Assembly (NCBI RefSeq): GCF_002262885.1 | Contig: NZ_NKYF01000005.1 | Location: 62,001-126,000 of the forward strand | Length of the DNA: 64,000 bases | Source of the DNA: Pseudonocardia sp. MH-G8 | GTDB lineage: Bacteria > Actinomycetota > Actinomycetes > Mycobacteriales > Pseudonocardiaceae | Direction of reading: 5' to 3' | Shown: positions 49,359-61,015 of the stretch, piece by piece | How the letters are laid out: every line of letters starts with the position of its first letter | How positions within the stretch are numbered: the first letter of the stretch is position 1 | The notes under the pieces: generated by a model | Database searches by the model: none | What the model was told of the DNA's origin: nothing | What the model saw: the letters and a program-made list of their open reading frames with translations, nothing else | Position numbers and translations under genes: made by a program

Positions 49359-51860
49359 ATGCGACGGGAACCGGGTGCCGGCAGGGACGCGATCGGCGAG
49401 CCGTGGGGGAGCCGCACGCCCTATCCGGCGGGTGGGAGCTGGCCGGTCCGGGTGGACCAGCACCTCGCCGAGGGCGTCGCCGAACAGGACGTGCAGCGCT
49501 GGGTGCGGACGGCGTCGCTGCTGCACTCCAACGGCGATGCGATGGACATCGCCGTGCGCGACGGGCGGATCGTCGGCGTGCGGGGCCGGGCCGACGACCG
49601 GGTCAACCGCGGACGGCTCGGTCCGAAGGACCTGTTCGGCTGGCGGGCGAACGCCTCGCCGGACCGGCTGACCCGCCCGCTGGTGCGCCGCGACGGGCAG
49701 CTCGTCGAGACGGACTGGGACACCGCGATGGGACACCTCGTGGAGCGGACGAAGGGGCTGCTGTCGGAGCGGGGGCCGTCGTCGATCGGCTTCTACACGA
49801 CGGGCCAGCTGTTCGCCGAGGAGTACTACACGCTCGCCGCGATCGGGCACGGCGCGATCGGCACCAACCACATGGACGGCAACACCCGCCTGTGCACCGC
49901 GACGGCGGCGGCAGCGCTGAAGGAGACGTTCGCCTGCGACGGGCAGCCCGGCTCCTACACCGACGTCGACCACGCCGATGTGATCGCGCTGTACGGGCAC
50001 AACGCGGCCGAGACCCAGCCGGTGCTCTGGATGCGCATGCTGGACCGGCTGGCAGGCGAGGACCCGCCGAAGATCGTGTGTGTCGACCCGCGCGACACCG
50101 AGGTCGCCCGCGCGGCGCGGGAGAGCGGTGGTGTGCACCTGGCGCCACTGCCCGGTACGAACGTCGCGCTGATGAACGGGCTGCTGCACGAGATCATCCG
50201 CAACGGGTGGGTCGACCGCGAGTACGTCGACGCGCACACCGTCGGGTTCGCCGAGCTCCAGATGCAGGTGGCCGACTACCCGCCGGAGGCGGTCGGGCGC
50301 ATCTGCCGGATCGGTGCCGAGGAGATCCGTGCGGCGGCCCGGGTGCTCGGTCGGGCGCAGCGGCTGCTCTCGACCGTGCTGCAGGGCTTCTACCAGTCCC
50401 ACCAGGCCTCGGCGGCCGGCGTCCAGGTCAACAACGTCAACCTGGTGCGCGGGATGCTCGGCCGGCCCGGCTGCGGGATCCTGCAGATGAACGGCCAGCC
50501 CACGGCCGAGAACACGCGCGAGTGCGGCGCCGACGGCGACATGTCCGGGTTCCGCAACTGGAACAACGACACCCACGTCGCCGACCTCGCGCGGCACTGG
50601 AACCTCGACCCGCTGCAGATCCCGCACATGGCCCCGCCCACGCACACGATGCAGATGGTGCGCTACGCGGAGGAGGGCAGCATCGGCATGCTCTGGGTGA
50701 GCGGCACCAACCCCGCGGTGTCGCTGCCCGACCTCACGCGCATCCGCGACATCCTGTCGCAGGAGCGGCTGTTCCTCGTGGTTCAGGACATCTTCCTGTC
50801 CGAGACCGCGCAACTGGCCGACGTCGTGCTGCCTGCCGCCACGTGGGGGGAGAAGACGGGCTGCTTCACCAACGCCGACCGCACCGTGCACCTGTCGGAG
50901 AAGGCCGTCGACCCGCCCGGCGAGGCGCGCTCGGACCTCGACATCTTCCTCGACTTCGCCCGCCGGATGGACTTCCGCGACTCCGACGGCCGGCCGTTCC
51001 CGCAGTGGCGCGACGCCGAGTCGGCGTTCGCCGCGTGGGCGGCCTCGACCGACACCCGCCCGTGCGACTACACCGGCCTGAGCCACGCCGCACTGCGCAG
51101 CGCCGCGTCGGGTATCCAGTGGCCCTGCGACGCCGAGCACCCCGACGGCACCGAGCGGCTCTACGTCGACGGGAAGTTCTGGAGCGCACCGGACCACTGC
51201 GAGAGCTACGGCCGCGACATGGTCACCGGGGCGCCACTGGAGGAGACCGAGTACCGGGCGCTCAACCCGGACGCGCGCGCGATCCTCAAGGCGGCCGAAT
51301 ACCTGCCACCGCACGAGCGGCCAGGTCCGGAGCACCCGTTCGTGCTGATCACCGGCCGGACGATCTACCACTTCCACACCCGGACCAAGACCGGCCGTGC
51401 CCCGCAGCTGCAGGCCGCCGCGCCCGAGGTGTGGGTGGAGTGCTCGGCGACCGACGCGCGGCGGCTCGGGGTGGCCGAGGGCGACCTCGCCGAGGTCGCC
51501 ACGCCACGCGGCGCGATCCGCGCGACGGTGCGGATCAGCGGGATCCGGGACGGCGTGCTGTTCGTCCCGTTCCACTACGGCTACTGGGATTCGAGCGGCT
51601 CCGGCCCCGACGAGAACGGGGGTCGTGCCGCCAACGAGCTCACGATCACCGATTGGGATCCGGTCTCCAAGCAGCCCCTCTTCAAGTCGGCCGCGGCGCG
51701 GTTGACCCGCGTGGCCGCCGGCAGCGGCCCGTCCCCGGCACCGACCATCGGGGCGCCGCGCCCTGTCACGGAAGGCGTTCCGCCGACCCGCGGCGGCCCG
51801 GACGGCCGCGCCGAGGAGCAACGACCGGAACCGGCCCGCACGGGGGGAGCGACGTCATGA
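49359..51860 (+). CDS. Molybdopterin oxidoreductase (DMSO reductase superfamily) lacking the N-terminal Fe-S cysteines
   Basis: An 833-residue enzyme with no Tat signal. Its plan is that of NasA/FdhA-type proteins: FYTTGQLFAEEYYTLAAIGHG, the likely Mo-ligand Cys179 in NTRLCTATAA, GSYTDVDHADVIALYGHNAAETQP, ADVVLPAATWGEKTGCFTNADRTVH and a C-terminal molydopterin dinucleotide-binding barrel (LITGRTIYHFHTRT, NELTITDWDP). The usual CxxCxxxC 4Fe-4S motif before residue 80 is absent; that stretch reads VRTASLLHSNGDAMD. It may be an oxidoreductase using another electron carrier. The substrate is unknown. The stop overlaps the next start (ATGA). Confidence 0.87.
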   Translation: MRREPGAGRDAIGEPWGSRTPYPAGGSWPVRVDQHLAEGVAEQDVQRWVRTASLLHSNGDAMDIAVRDGRIVGVRGRADDRVNRGRLGPKDLFGWRANASPDRLTRPLVRRDGQLVETDWDTAMGHLVERTKGLLSERGPSSIGFYTTGQLFAEEYYTLAAIGHGAIGTNHMDGNTRLCTATAAAALKETFACDGQPGSYTDVDHADVIALYGHNAAETQPVLWMRMLDRLAGEDPPKIVCVDPRDTEVARAARESGGVHLAPLPGTNVALMNGLLHEIIRNGWVDREYVDAHTVGFAELQMQVADYPPEAVGRICRIGAEEIRAAARVLGRAQRLLSTVLQGFYQSHQASAAGVQVNNVNLVRGMLGRPGCGILQMNGQPTAENTRECGADGDMSGFRNWNNDTHVADLARHWNLDPLQIPHMAPPTHTMQMVRYAEEGSIGMLWVSGTNPAVSLPDLTRIRDILSQERLFLVVQDIFLSETAQLADVVLPAATWGEKTGCFTNADRTVHLSEKAVDPPGEARSDLDIFLDFARRMDFRDSDGRPFPQWRDAESAFAAWAASTDTRPCDYTGLSHAALRSAASGIQWPCDAEHPDGTERLYVDGKFWSAPDHCESYGRDMVTGAPLEETEYRALNPDARAILKAAEYLPPHERPGPEHPFVLITGRTIYHFHTRTKTGRAPQLQAAAPEVWVECSATDARRLGVAEGDLAEVATPRGAIRATVRISGIRDGVLFVPFHYGYWDSSGSGPDENGGRAANELTITDWDPVSKQPLFKSAAARLTRVAAGSGPSPAPTIGAPRPVTEGVPPTRGGPDGRAEEQRPEPARTGGATS

Positions 51861-52342
51861 GCAAACTGCCACTGGTGCTGCGCGAACTGCACCGCTCGGA
51901 GACCTCGCTGGGGCGCGACCTGCTCGCCGTCGCCGACCGGCACCCCGCCGACCAGGAGATCTTCCACGTCGCCCGCGACATCGCGGGGTGGTCGAAGATC
52001 CACGTCCGGCGCCTCGCCGAGGTCGGCCACCAGCACGGCGTGCGGTTGAACCCGGAACCGCGCTGGGACGTGGCGCCGCTCGCCGACCTCGCCCAGCGCG
52101 CGGGTACGGCGCTGCGCAAGCGCCCCGAGACCGGGCTGCTCCTGCTGGCCGACCTGCGCCGCGTGCACCGCAAGGCGGCGGGCGTATCGCTGGACTGGGA
52201 GCTGCTGGCGCAGGCGGCGCAGGCGATGAGGAAGCGGGACCTGCTGGACCTCGCCCAGGCCTGCCACCCGCAGACCCTGCGCGTCATGCGGTGGGCGAAC
52301 GCCCACCTGAAGGTGACCTCGCCCCAGGTGATCGCGTCCTGA
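51857..52342 (+). CDS. Small helical protein coupled to the molybdoenzyme
   Basis: A 161-residue soluble protein predicted almost entirely helical, with His and Glu spaced along the first two helices (LRELHRSETSLGRDLL, IFHVARDIAGWSKIHVRRL), like a four-helix bundle. I cannot name a family and see no strict hemerythrin or ferritin motif. Its ATG overlaps the molybdoenzyme stop, so the two are made together; a chaperone, electron carrier or small subunit role is possible. The last 59 bases overlap the convergent ABC ATPase gene. Confidence 0.75.
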   Translation: MSKLPLVLRELHRSETSLGRDLLAVADRHPADQEIFHVARDIAGWSKIHVRRLAEVGHQHGVRLNPEPRWDVAPLADLAQRAGTALRKRPETGLLLLADLRRVHRKAAGVSLDWELLAQAAQAMRKRDLLDLAQACHPQTLRVMRWANAHLKVTSPQVIAS

Positions 52343-53108
52343 GCAGCCGCGCCACCTCGGCCCGCAGGGCGACGAAGGCCGGCGACTCGCGGGTGGCGAT
52401 CTGATCGCGCTGCTCGGGCAGCCCGACCGGCAGGTCGGCCAGCAGCCGGGCGGGCGCCGGGGTGAGCACGAGAACCCGGTCGGCCAGGTACACACTCTCG
52501 TCGATGTCGTGCGTGACCAGCAGGACCGTGGTGCCGCGCTCGCGCTGCACGCGCCGGAGCAGGTCCTCCAGCTCGAACCGCGTCTGCGCGTCGACCGAGG
52601 CGAACGGCTCGTCCATCAGCAGCAGGGCCGGTTCGGTGGCGAGGGCCCGCGCGATCGCCACGCGCTGCTGCATGCCCCCGGAGAGCTGCCACGGGTAGCG
52701 CGCCCCCACGTCGGGCAGCCCGACCCGCTCCAGCTCCCGCTGGGCCCGGTCCCGGCGCTCGGCGCGGGCGCACCTCCACCGCAGCGGGAACTCGACGTTG
52801 CGCGCCACGGTGAGCCAGGGGAACAGCGAGCGGCTGTAGTCCTGGAAGACGAACGCCAGGTCGGCAGGCACCCCGCGCACCGGACTGCCGTGCAACAGGA
52901 CGTCACCGCTTCCCGGCGCGAGCAGCCCGGCGATGGCGCGCAGCACCGTCGACTTCCCGCAACCGGACGGACCGACGACGCAGGCGAGCTCGCCCGCGGC
53001 GACGGAGAACGACAGGTCGTCGAGCGCCGCGTGCGCGTCCGGGCCGGCGCCGAAGGTGTGGCGCAGGTGGCGCACGTCCAGCACGGGCGCTCCCGGCACG
53101 CCGCTCAC
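52284..53108 (-). CDS. ABC transporter ATPase, nitrate/sulfonate/taurine (SsuB/TauB) type
   Basis: A 274-residue ATPase with Walker A GPSGCGKST, Q-loop FVFQDYSRSLFPWLTV, signature LSGGMQQRV, Walker B LLLMDEPFASVDAQTR and switch His in THDIDES, the classic SsuB/TauB/NrtD pattern. The GTG start overlaps the upstream permease stop (GTGA). The 3' end overlaps the convergent small helical gene by 59 bases. It energises the two permeases encoded just upstream. The imported compound, often a sulfonate, nitrate or pyrimidine precursor, cannot be told. Confidence 0.92.
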   Translation of the reverse strand: MSGVPGAPVLDVRHLRHTFGAGPDAHAALDDLSFSVAAGELACVVGPSGCGKSTVLRAIAGLLAPGSGDVLLHGSPVRGVPADLAFVFQDYSRSLFPWLTVARNVEFPLRWRCARAERRDRAQRELERVGLPDVGARYPWQLSGGMQQRVAIARALATEPALLLMDEPFASVDAQTRFELEDLLRRVQRERGTTVLLVTHDIDESVYLADRVLVLTPAPARLLADLPVGLPEQRDQIATRESPAFVALRAEVARLLRTRSPGARSPSGGRSPTA

Positions 53109-53929
53109 CGCCGCGTCCCGTGCTGTGCCGTCCCGTGCTGTGCCGTCGAGCGCTGTGCCGTCGTGTGCAGGGCCGTCCAGTGCAGGGCGCGCCGCTCGAC
53201 GGCGAGCAGCAGCGCGTTGAGCCCGTAGCCGAGCACGCCGAGCAGGCCGATCCAGGCCCACATCAGCGGGAAGTCGAACTGGCGCTGGGCGAGCAGCAGC
53301 TCGTAGCCGATCCCGTTCGCCGCGCCGACCAGCTCGGACACCACCATGAGGATCACGGCGAGCGACAGGCTCAGCCGCAGCCCGGCGAAGATCTTCGGTA
53401 GTGCGGCGGGCAGCACGACCATGCCGAGCCACCACGCGCGCGGCGTCCGCAGCGACCGTGCCGTGTCCACCTGGACGCGGTCGAGCGAGCGCACCCCGTC
53501 GACGGTGTTGAGCAGGATCGGCCAGACGGTGGCGAAGACGATCGTGGCCAGCTGCATGCGCGTGCCGATGCCGAACAGCACCAGGAAGACCGGGATCAGC
53601 GTCGGCGGCGGGATCGCGCGGGCGAACGCGAACAACGGTCCGACGTAGTCCAGCGCGGTGCGGGAGCGGCCGAGCAGGACGCCGCACGCCACGCCGAGCA
53701 CGGCGGCGATCCCCCAACCTCCGAGCGCCCGCGCCAGGCTCGGGAGCACGTCGTCGAACACCGGGTCGGCGAGGAAGGCGCGGGTCGGCGGACCGGTCAG
53801 CCAGAGCTGCGCGGCGGTCCCGAGCACGGTGCTCGGCGGCGGGAAGAACGGGTGAGCGGCCACGCGCGTGCCGAGCTCGCCCAGTACGAGCGCGGCCACC
53901 ACCACCGGCCAGCCGTGCAGCGGCCTCAC
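53105..53929 (-). CDS. ABC transporter permease, SsuC/TauC type (first)
   Basis: A 274-residue permease with about six helices. It has PPPSTVLGTAAQLW near the start, then RAIPPPTLIPVFLVLFGIGTRMQ and the EAA loop VDTARSLRTPRAWWLGMVVLPAALPKIFAGLRLSL. GTG start overlaps the second permease's stop. The C-terminus runs into a low-complexity tail, HWTALHTTAQRSTAQHGTAQH, coded by a 15-bp tandem repeat; this tail is probably not functional. Two permease genes in one operon suggest a heterodimeric channel. Confidence 0.9.
   Translation of the reverse strand: MRPLHGWPVVVAALVLGELGTRVAAHPFFPPPSTVLGTAAQLWLTGPPTRAFLADPVFDDVLPSLARALGGWGIAAVLGVACGVLLGRSRTALDYVGPLFAFARAIPPPTLIPVFLVLFGIGTRMQLATIVFATVWPILLNTVDGVRSLDRVQVDTARSLRTPRAWWLGMVVLPAALPKIFAGLRLSLSLAVILMVVSELVGAANGIGYELLLAQRQFDFPLMWAWIGLLGVLGYGLNALLLAVERRALHWTALHTTAQRSTAQHGTAQHGTRR
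53117..53176 (-). repeat. Four tandem 15-bp repeats in a permease tail
   Basis: The plus-strand unit CCCGTGCTGTGCCGT occurs twice exactly (53117-53131, 53132-53146), then as CGAGCGCTGTGCCGT and CGTGTGCAGGGCCGT. It encodes the repetitive end of the permease (TAQHG/TAQRS-type units). The decay from one end suggests slippage in an unconstrained tail. Confidence 0.8.
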
Positions 53930-54693
53930 ACCGCATCCGTTCCGACGGTGCTCCAGCCGAACAGCCGCTCGCCGAGCCGCTCCAGCGCCTGGTTGATCAG
54001 GATGCCGACGGTGCCGGCGACGAGCGTGGCCGCGAGGACGAGGTCGACGCGGCCGGCGCCGCTGCTGGTGGTGAGCACGACGTTGCCGATACCGCGGCTC
54101 GCCCCGGCGAGGAACTCGGTGCTCACCACCACGATCAACGCGATCGCGGCGGCCATCCGCACGCCGGTGAAGACGAACGGCGCCGCGTGCGGCAGCGCCA
54201 CGCCCAGCATCGTGGCGACCGGGCCCGCGCCGCACGTGCGGGCGGTGTCGCGCAGGACGGGGTCCATCGCGCCCACGGCGTAGATCGTGTTGTAGAGGAT
54301 CGGCCACGCGGCGGCGTAGACAGCCAAGGTGATCTTGGCTTCGGGGCCGCCACCGACCAGCAGCACGACCAGCGGGATCAGGGCGACCGACGGGATGGGG
54401 CGCAGGAACTCGACGAGGACGCGGCTCGCCGCCCGCACTCCCGGGAGGGTGCCCAGCACCAGCCCCGCGGGCACCGCAACGGCGACGGCCAGCCCCAACG
54501 CGATCGCCCACGCCAGCACCGTGGCGACGACGTCACGGAGGAACGCCTCGCGGGTGAACAGCTCCACGACCCCGGCAAGCACGACGCTCGGCGGGGGGAG
54601 GAACCGCGCCGGCAGCAGCCCGACGGCCACCGCGACCTCCCAGATCAGCCCGAACGCCAGCAGCCCGAGAAGGCCGCGGACCGCCCGCGGCAC
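53926..54693 (-). CDS. ABC transporter permease, SsuC/TauC type (second)
   Basis: A 255-residue permease with six helices. PPPSVVLAGVVELF follows the first helix, then LRPIPSVALIPLVVLLVGGGPEAKI and the EAA loop RDTARTCGAGPVATMLGVALPHAAPFVFTGVRMA. It starts with GTG one base after the binding-protein stop. The two permeases are clearly homologous but not near-identical, so an old duplication is likely rather than a recent one. Confidence 0.9.
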   Translation of the reverse strand: MPRAVRGLLGLLAFGLIWEVAVAVGLLPARFLPPPSVVLAGVVELFTREAFLRDVVATVLAWAIALGLAVAVAVPAGLVLGTLPGVRAASRVLVEFLRPIPSVALIPLVVLLVGGGPEAKITLAVYAAAWPILYNTIYAVGAMDPVLRDTARTCGAGPVATMLGVALPHAAPFVFTGVRMAAAIALIVVVSTEFLAGASRGIGNVVLTTSSGAGRVDLVLAATLVAGTVGILINQALERLGERLFGWSTVGTDAV

Positions 54694-54694
54694 G

Positions 54695-55678
54695 TCAGGA
54701 CGGCGCCGGCGCGACCATCGCGGCGACGTCCACCCGCTGCGTGGTCACGCCGTTGTCGGCCAGCAGGTCCGCCACCCGCTGCAGCTGCGCGGGGTCGATC
54801 GCGGAGTGGAAGGTGAGCAGTGCCGTGGTCGACGCGACCTCGGCGTCGATGCCCGAGTGCTGCACGAGCAGCGGCTCCACCAGGCTGCGGTCGCGTGCCT
54901 CGGCCGTGGCCCGCTCCAGGGCGCGCTGGAACGATGCGACCGTCTCCGGGTTCGTGGTCGTGAACTCCTCGAGCGCGGCGTACCCGGCGGTGGGCAGGTC
55001 CGCGGCGACGCCGGTGGCCGTGTCGACGATCGGCACCGCGCCCACGTCGCGCGCCGCCAGCGTGATGAACGGTTCGGTGAGGAACGCGGCGTCCACGTCG
55101 CCGCGCTCCAGGGCGGCCGCCGTGTCCGGGAACGGGATGCTGATCCACTCGACCCCGCCCGGGTCGACGCCGTTCTGCCGCATGGCCGTCTTGACGAGCA
55201 CGTCGGAGATCGTGTTCGTGGCGGTCACCGCGATCCGCTTGCCCGCGAGATCGGCCACGCCGCGCACCGCGGAGCCCGGCATCGCCACGATCATCGTGGT
55301 CTGCGGGGCGGCGGACGATGCCGCGGCGACGAACCGCAGATCGGCGGCCTTCTTGTCCTGCGCCACGAAGAACGGGGTGTAGCTGCTGTAGGCGATGTCG
55401 ACGTCCCCGCCGATCAGCGTGGACAGCGAGGCCTGCCCGCTCGGGGCGGTGACCGTCTCGACCTGCAGCCCCTCGGCCGCGAAGTAGCCGTTCTGCACCG
55501 CCAGGTGGAACGGGGCGAGATCGGTGGTCGGCATGATCGAGACGGTGATGGCTGCCGGCGCGGGCGCCCCGTCCGCGCCCGGTTCCGGCGCCTGCTCGCC
55601 CCCCAGCGCTCCGCAACCGGCGATGACGACCAGGGCGGTGGGAACGGCGGCCGCACGCAGCCACGAACGAATGGTCAT
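54695..55678 (-). CDS. ABC transporter substrate-binding lipoprotein, SsuA/NMT1 type
   Basis: A 327-residue exported lipoprotein. ATG 55678 is chosen because it opens a lipoprotein signal ending VVIAGC; the frame is open further up but crosses an apparent promoter region. The mature part has the SsuA/TauA fold: IMPTTDLAPFHLAVQNGYFAAEGLQVE, GQASLSTLIGGDVDIAYSSY, and the hinge region TEPFITLAARDVGAVP. It heads the operon with two permeases and the ATPase. The ligand may be a sulfonate, nitrate-like or heterocyclic compound; nothing fixes it. Confidence 0.9.
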   Translation of the reverse strand: MTIRSWLRAAAVPTALVVIAGCGALGGEQAPEPGADGAPAPAAITVSIMPTTDLAPFHLAVQNGYFAAEGLQVETVTAPSGQASLSTLIGGDVDIAYSSYTPFFVAQDKKAADLRFVAAASSAAPQTTMIVAMPGSAVRGVADLAGKRIAVTATNTISDVLVKTAMRQNGVDPGGVEWISIPFPDTAAALERGDVDAAFLTEPFITLAARDVGAVPIVDTATGVAADLPTAGYAALEEFTTTNPETVASFQRALERATAEARDRSLVEPLLVQHSGIDAEVASTTALLTFHSAIDPAQLQRVADLLADNGVTTQRVDVAAMVAPAPS

Positions 55679-55873
55679 TTCCGGCACCCGCCGGAATCGG
55701 CGGCCCCTGGGCAACCACACAGAATTGCGGACATCAGCAGCCTTCCCCCACGTCGACACTGCTGGCCGTGGCGCAGACCGTACACGAGAAGGCCGCTCGA
55801 CGTGAACCCGGTCACACCGACGCCCCAGCGGCGTGTGTCCCGTCCTCATCGCCACCCGGTACGCTCCGGGGGC
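55679..55873. promoter_or_regulatory. Divergent promoter region for ssuA-like and metH genes
   Basis: About 195 bases between divergent genes. A TACGCT -10-like element at 55860-55865 would start metH transcription near 55871, right at the riboswitch. Near the other gene CCGCCG-GAAT-CGGCGG (55688-55703) can form a hairpin in the binding-protein mRNA leader. No clear operator was found. Confidence 0.4.
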
Positions 55874-55943
55874 GGGTCGAGAGGCGCTGCGACGGACGAT
55901 GTCCGCCACGCTCGACCCGGCTGATCTGCACCAAGGGCGCCTC
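55874..55943 (+). ncRNA. S-adenosylhomocysteine (SAH) riboswitch
   Basis: The leader folds as a known SAH riboswitch. P1 is GGGTCGAG/CTCGACCC (55874-55881 with 55911-55918); the invariant GCGCTGCGAC lies at 55884-55893; P2 is CGGAC-GAT-GTCCG (55893-55905); the pseudoknot pairs GAGGCGC (55881-55887) with GCGCCTC (55937-55943). The class activates genes of methyl-group recycling when SAH rises, and here it precedes metH. Just after, CTCCG (55941-55945) can instead pair with CGGAG (55950-55954), which contains the Shine-Dalgarno, giving an obvious translational ON mechanism. Confidence 0.85.
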
Positions 55944-55969
55944 CGATTCCGGAGGGCGGGTGCAGAGAT

Positions 55970-59575
<3,606 letters not shown>

Positions 59576-59594
59576 CTCGTAGCCGCGTCCGACG

Positions 59595-59867
59595 TCAGTC
59601 GAGCAGCTGCCGGTGCAGTGGGCAGTCCGGGGCGATGAGCAGGCCCAGGCCTGCGCGGGGGTCGTTGGGCAGCATCGGGCACAGGCACCCGCGGTCGGCG
59701 GCCGAGGCGCTCCCGGGGCCGCCGGAGTCCCAGAGACCGGGCTCGAGGTCGTCCAGTGGCGCGGGCGCCGCTGTCCAGCCCTCGGTACCGACCGGGAGTC
59801 GACCGGTCGGCTCGTCGTCCTCGGCGGGGTTATGCCGCACGAGTGCATTCAACCGGATGGCGTACAC
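59595..59867 (-). CDS. Small conserved cysteine-motif protein
   Basis: A 90-residue protein starting with GTG at 59867 (a GTG nine codons on is possible). The C-terminal half holds GCLCPMLPND and, 17 residues later, APDCPLHRQLLD: a CxC...CPLH arrangement seen in many short actinobacterial proteins and suggestive of a small metal site. The N-terminal half is acidic and proline-rich. The function is unknown. It is convergent with metH and divergent from the sugar transporter operon. Confidence 0.6.
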   Translation of the reverse strand: MYAIRLNALVRHNPAEDDEPTGRLPVGTEGWTAAPAPLDDLEPGLWDSGGPGSASAADRGCLCPMLPNDPRAGLGLLIAPDCPLHRQLLD

Positions 59868-59943
59868 GCTCTGCCATCGAGCCGCCCTCCGCGTGCCGGC
59901 GAGCGTTATCGGCTTGATGCCGAAGTCCCTTGACGCCGGGCCA

Positions 59944-59957
59944 TGTTAGCGCTCACA
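59944..59957. promoter_or_regulatory. LacI-family operator
   Basis: TGTTAGCGCTCACA is a palindrome centred on the GC-GC step with one mismatch and matches the TGTNAGCGCTNACA form bound by LacI/GalR-family repressors. It lies 56 bases upstream of the sugar-binding protein start, downstream of a TTGACG -35-like element (59930-59935). The repressor gene is not in the window. Confidence 0.7.
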
Positions 59958-60013
59958 GTGTCCGCCGGTGGGACGTGCATCACATCGTCCCGCAATCGAA
60001 CACGGGAGGCGCT

Positions 60014-61015
60014 GTGCGCACAACGAAGACGTTGCCCGCACTCCGGAAGCTGATCGCCGCGGGCGCGGTGGCGCTCGTGCTGGCCGCCTGTGGCGGCGGG
60101 GGCGGCGACGGCGGCGAGGCACCCGCCGGGGGCGGGGAGCCGCTCACGATGGGCTTCGCCCAGGTCGGGGCGGAGAGCGGCTGGCGGACGGCGAACACGA
60201 CCTCCGTGCAGGAGTCCGCGGCGGCCGCCGGCGTCGAACTGCAGTTCTCCGACGCCCAGCAGAAGCAGGAGAACCAGATCAAGGCGATCCGGTCCTTCAT
60301 CCAGCAGCGCGTCGACGTGATCGCGTTCAGCCCGGTGGTCGAGTCCGGCTGGGACACCGTGCTGATGGAGGCCAAACGCGCGAACATCCCGGTGATCCTC
60401 ACCGACCGGGCCGTCGACTCGACCGACACGACGCTGTACAAGACCTTCCTCGGGTCGGACTTCATCGAGGAGGGCCGCAAGGCCGGCCAGTGGCTGCTCG
60501 AGGAGTCCGCGGGCGCCACCGAGCCGGTCAACATCGTCGAGCTGCAGGGCACCACCGGCTCCGCGCCGGCCATCGACCGTCAGGAGGGCTTCGCGGAGAC
60601 GATCGCGCAGGACCCGAACCTGACGGTGATCGCATCGCAGACTGGCGACTTCACCCGCTCCGGCGGCCGCCAGGTGATGGAGGCCTTCCTGAAGTCCCAC
60701 CCGGACATCGACGTCCTGTACGCCCACAACGACGACATGGGTCTGGGTGCCATCGAGGCGATCGAGGCGGCCGGCAAGGTGCCCGGCACGGACATCAAGA
60801 TCATCACGGTCGACGCCGTCAAGGACGGAATGCAGGCGCTGGCCGACGGGAAGATCAACTTCATCGTGGAGTGCAACCCGCTGCTCGGCCCGCAGCTGAT
60901 GGACCTCGCGAAGAAGGTCGCCGCGGGCGAGGAGGTGCCGGCGCGGGTCGTCACCGAGGAGACGACGTTCGACGGCGAGTCGGCCAAGGCCGCACTCCCG
61001 ACCCGCCAGTACTGA
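60014..61015 (+). CDS. Sugar ABC transporter binding lipoprotein, YtfQ-like
   Basis: A 333-residue lipoprotein. GTG 60014 follows GGGAGG and opens a lipoprotein signal ending LVLAACGGG. The mature part is a family-1 periplasmic binding protein of the LacI-like fold: MGFAQVGAESGWRTANTTSVQESA, QIKAIRSFIQQRVDVIAFSP, GDFTRSGGRQVMEAFLKSHPDIDVLYAHNDDMGLGAIEAIE. The E. coli relative YtfQ binds galactofuranose, and the gene order here (binding protein, double ATPase, two permeases) is the ytfQRT-yjfF order. The sugar is inferred, not seen. Confidence 0.9.
   Translation: MRTTKTLPALRKLIAAGAVALVLAACGGGGGDGGEAPAGGGEPLTMGFAQVGAESGWRTANTTSVQESAAAAGVELQFSDAQQKQENQIKAIRSFIQQRVDVIAFSPVVESGWDTVLMEAKRANIPVILTDRAVDSTDTTLYKTFLGSDFIEEGRKAGQWLLEESAGATEPVNIVELQGTTGSAPAIDRQEGFAETIAQDPNLTVIASQTGDFTRSGGRQVMEAFLKSHPDIDVLYAHNDDMGLGAIEAIEAAGKVPGTDIKIITVDAVKDGMQALADGKINFIVECNPLLGPQLMDLAKKVAAGEEVPARVVTEETTFDGESAKAALPTRQY

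Noticed and set aside
49359..51860. Calling the molybdoenzyme a nitrate reductase
   Set aside because: It resembles NasA around the Mo ligand but lacks the Fe-S cysteines and has no nitrite reductase or nitrate transporter of proven type beside it; the nearby SsuABC-like operon is convergent and not specific.
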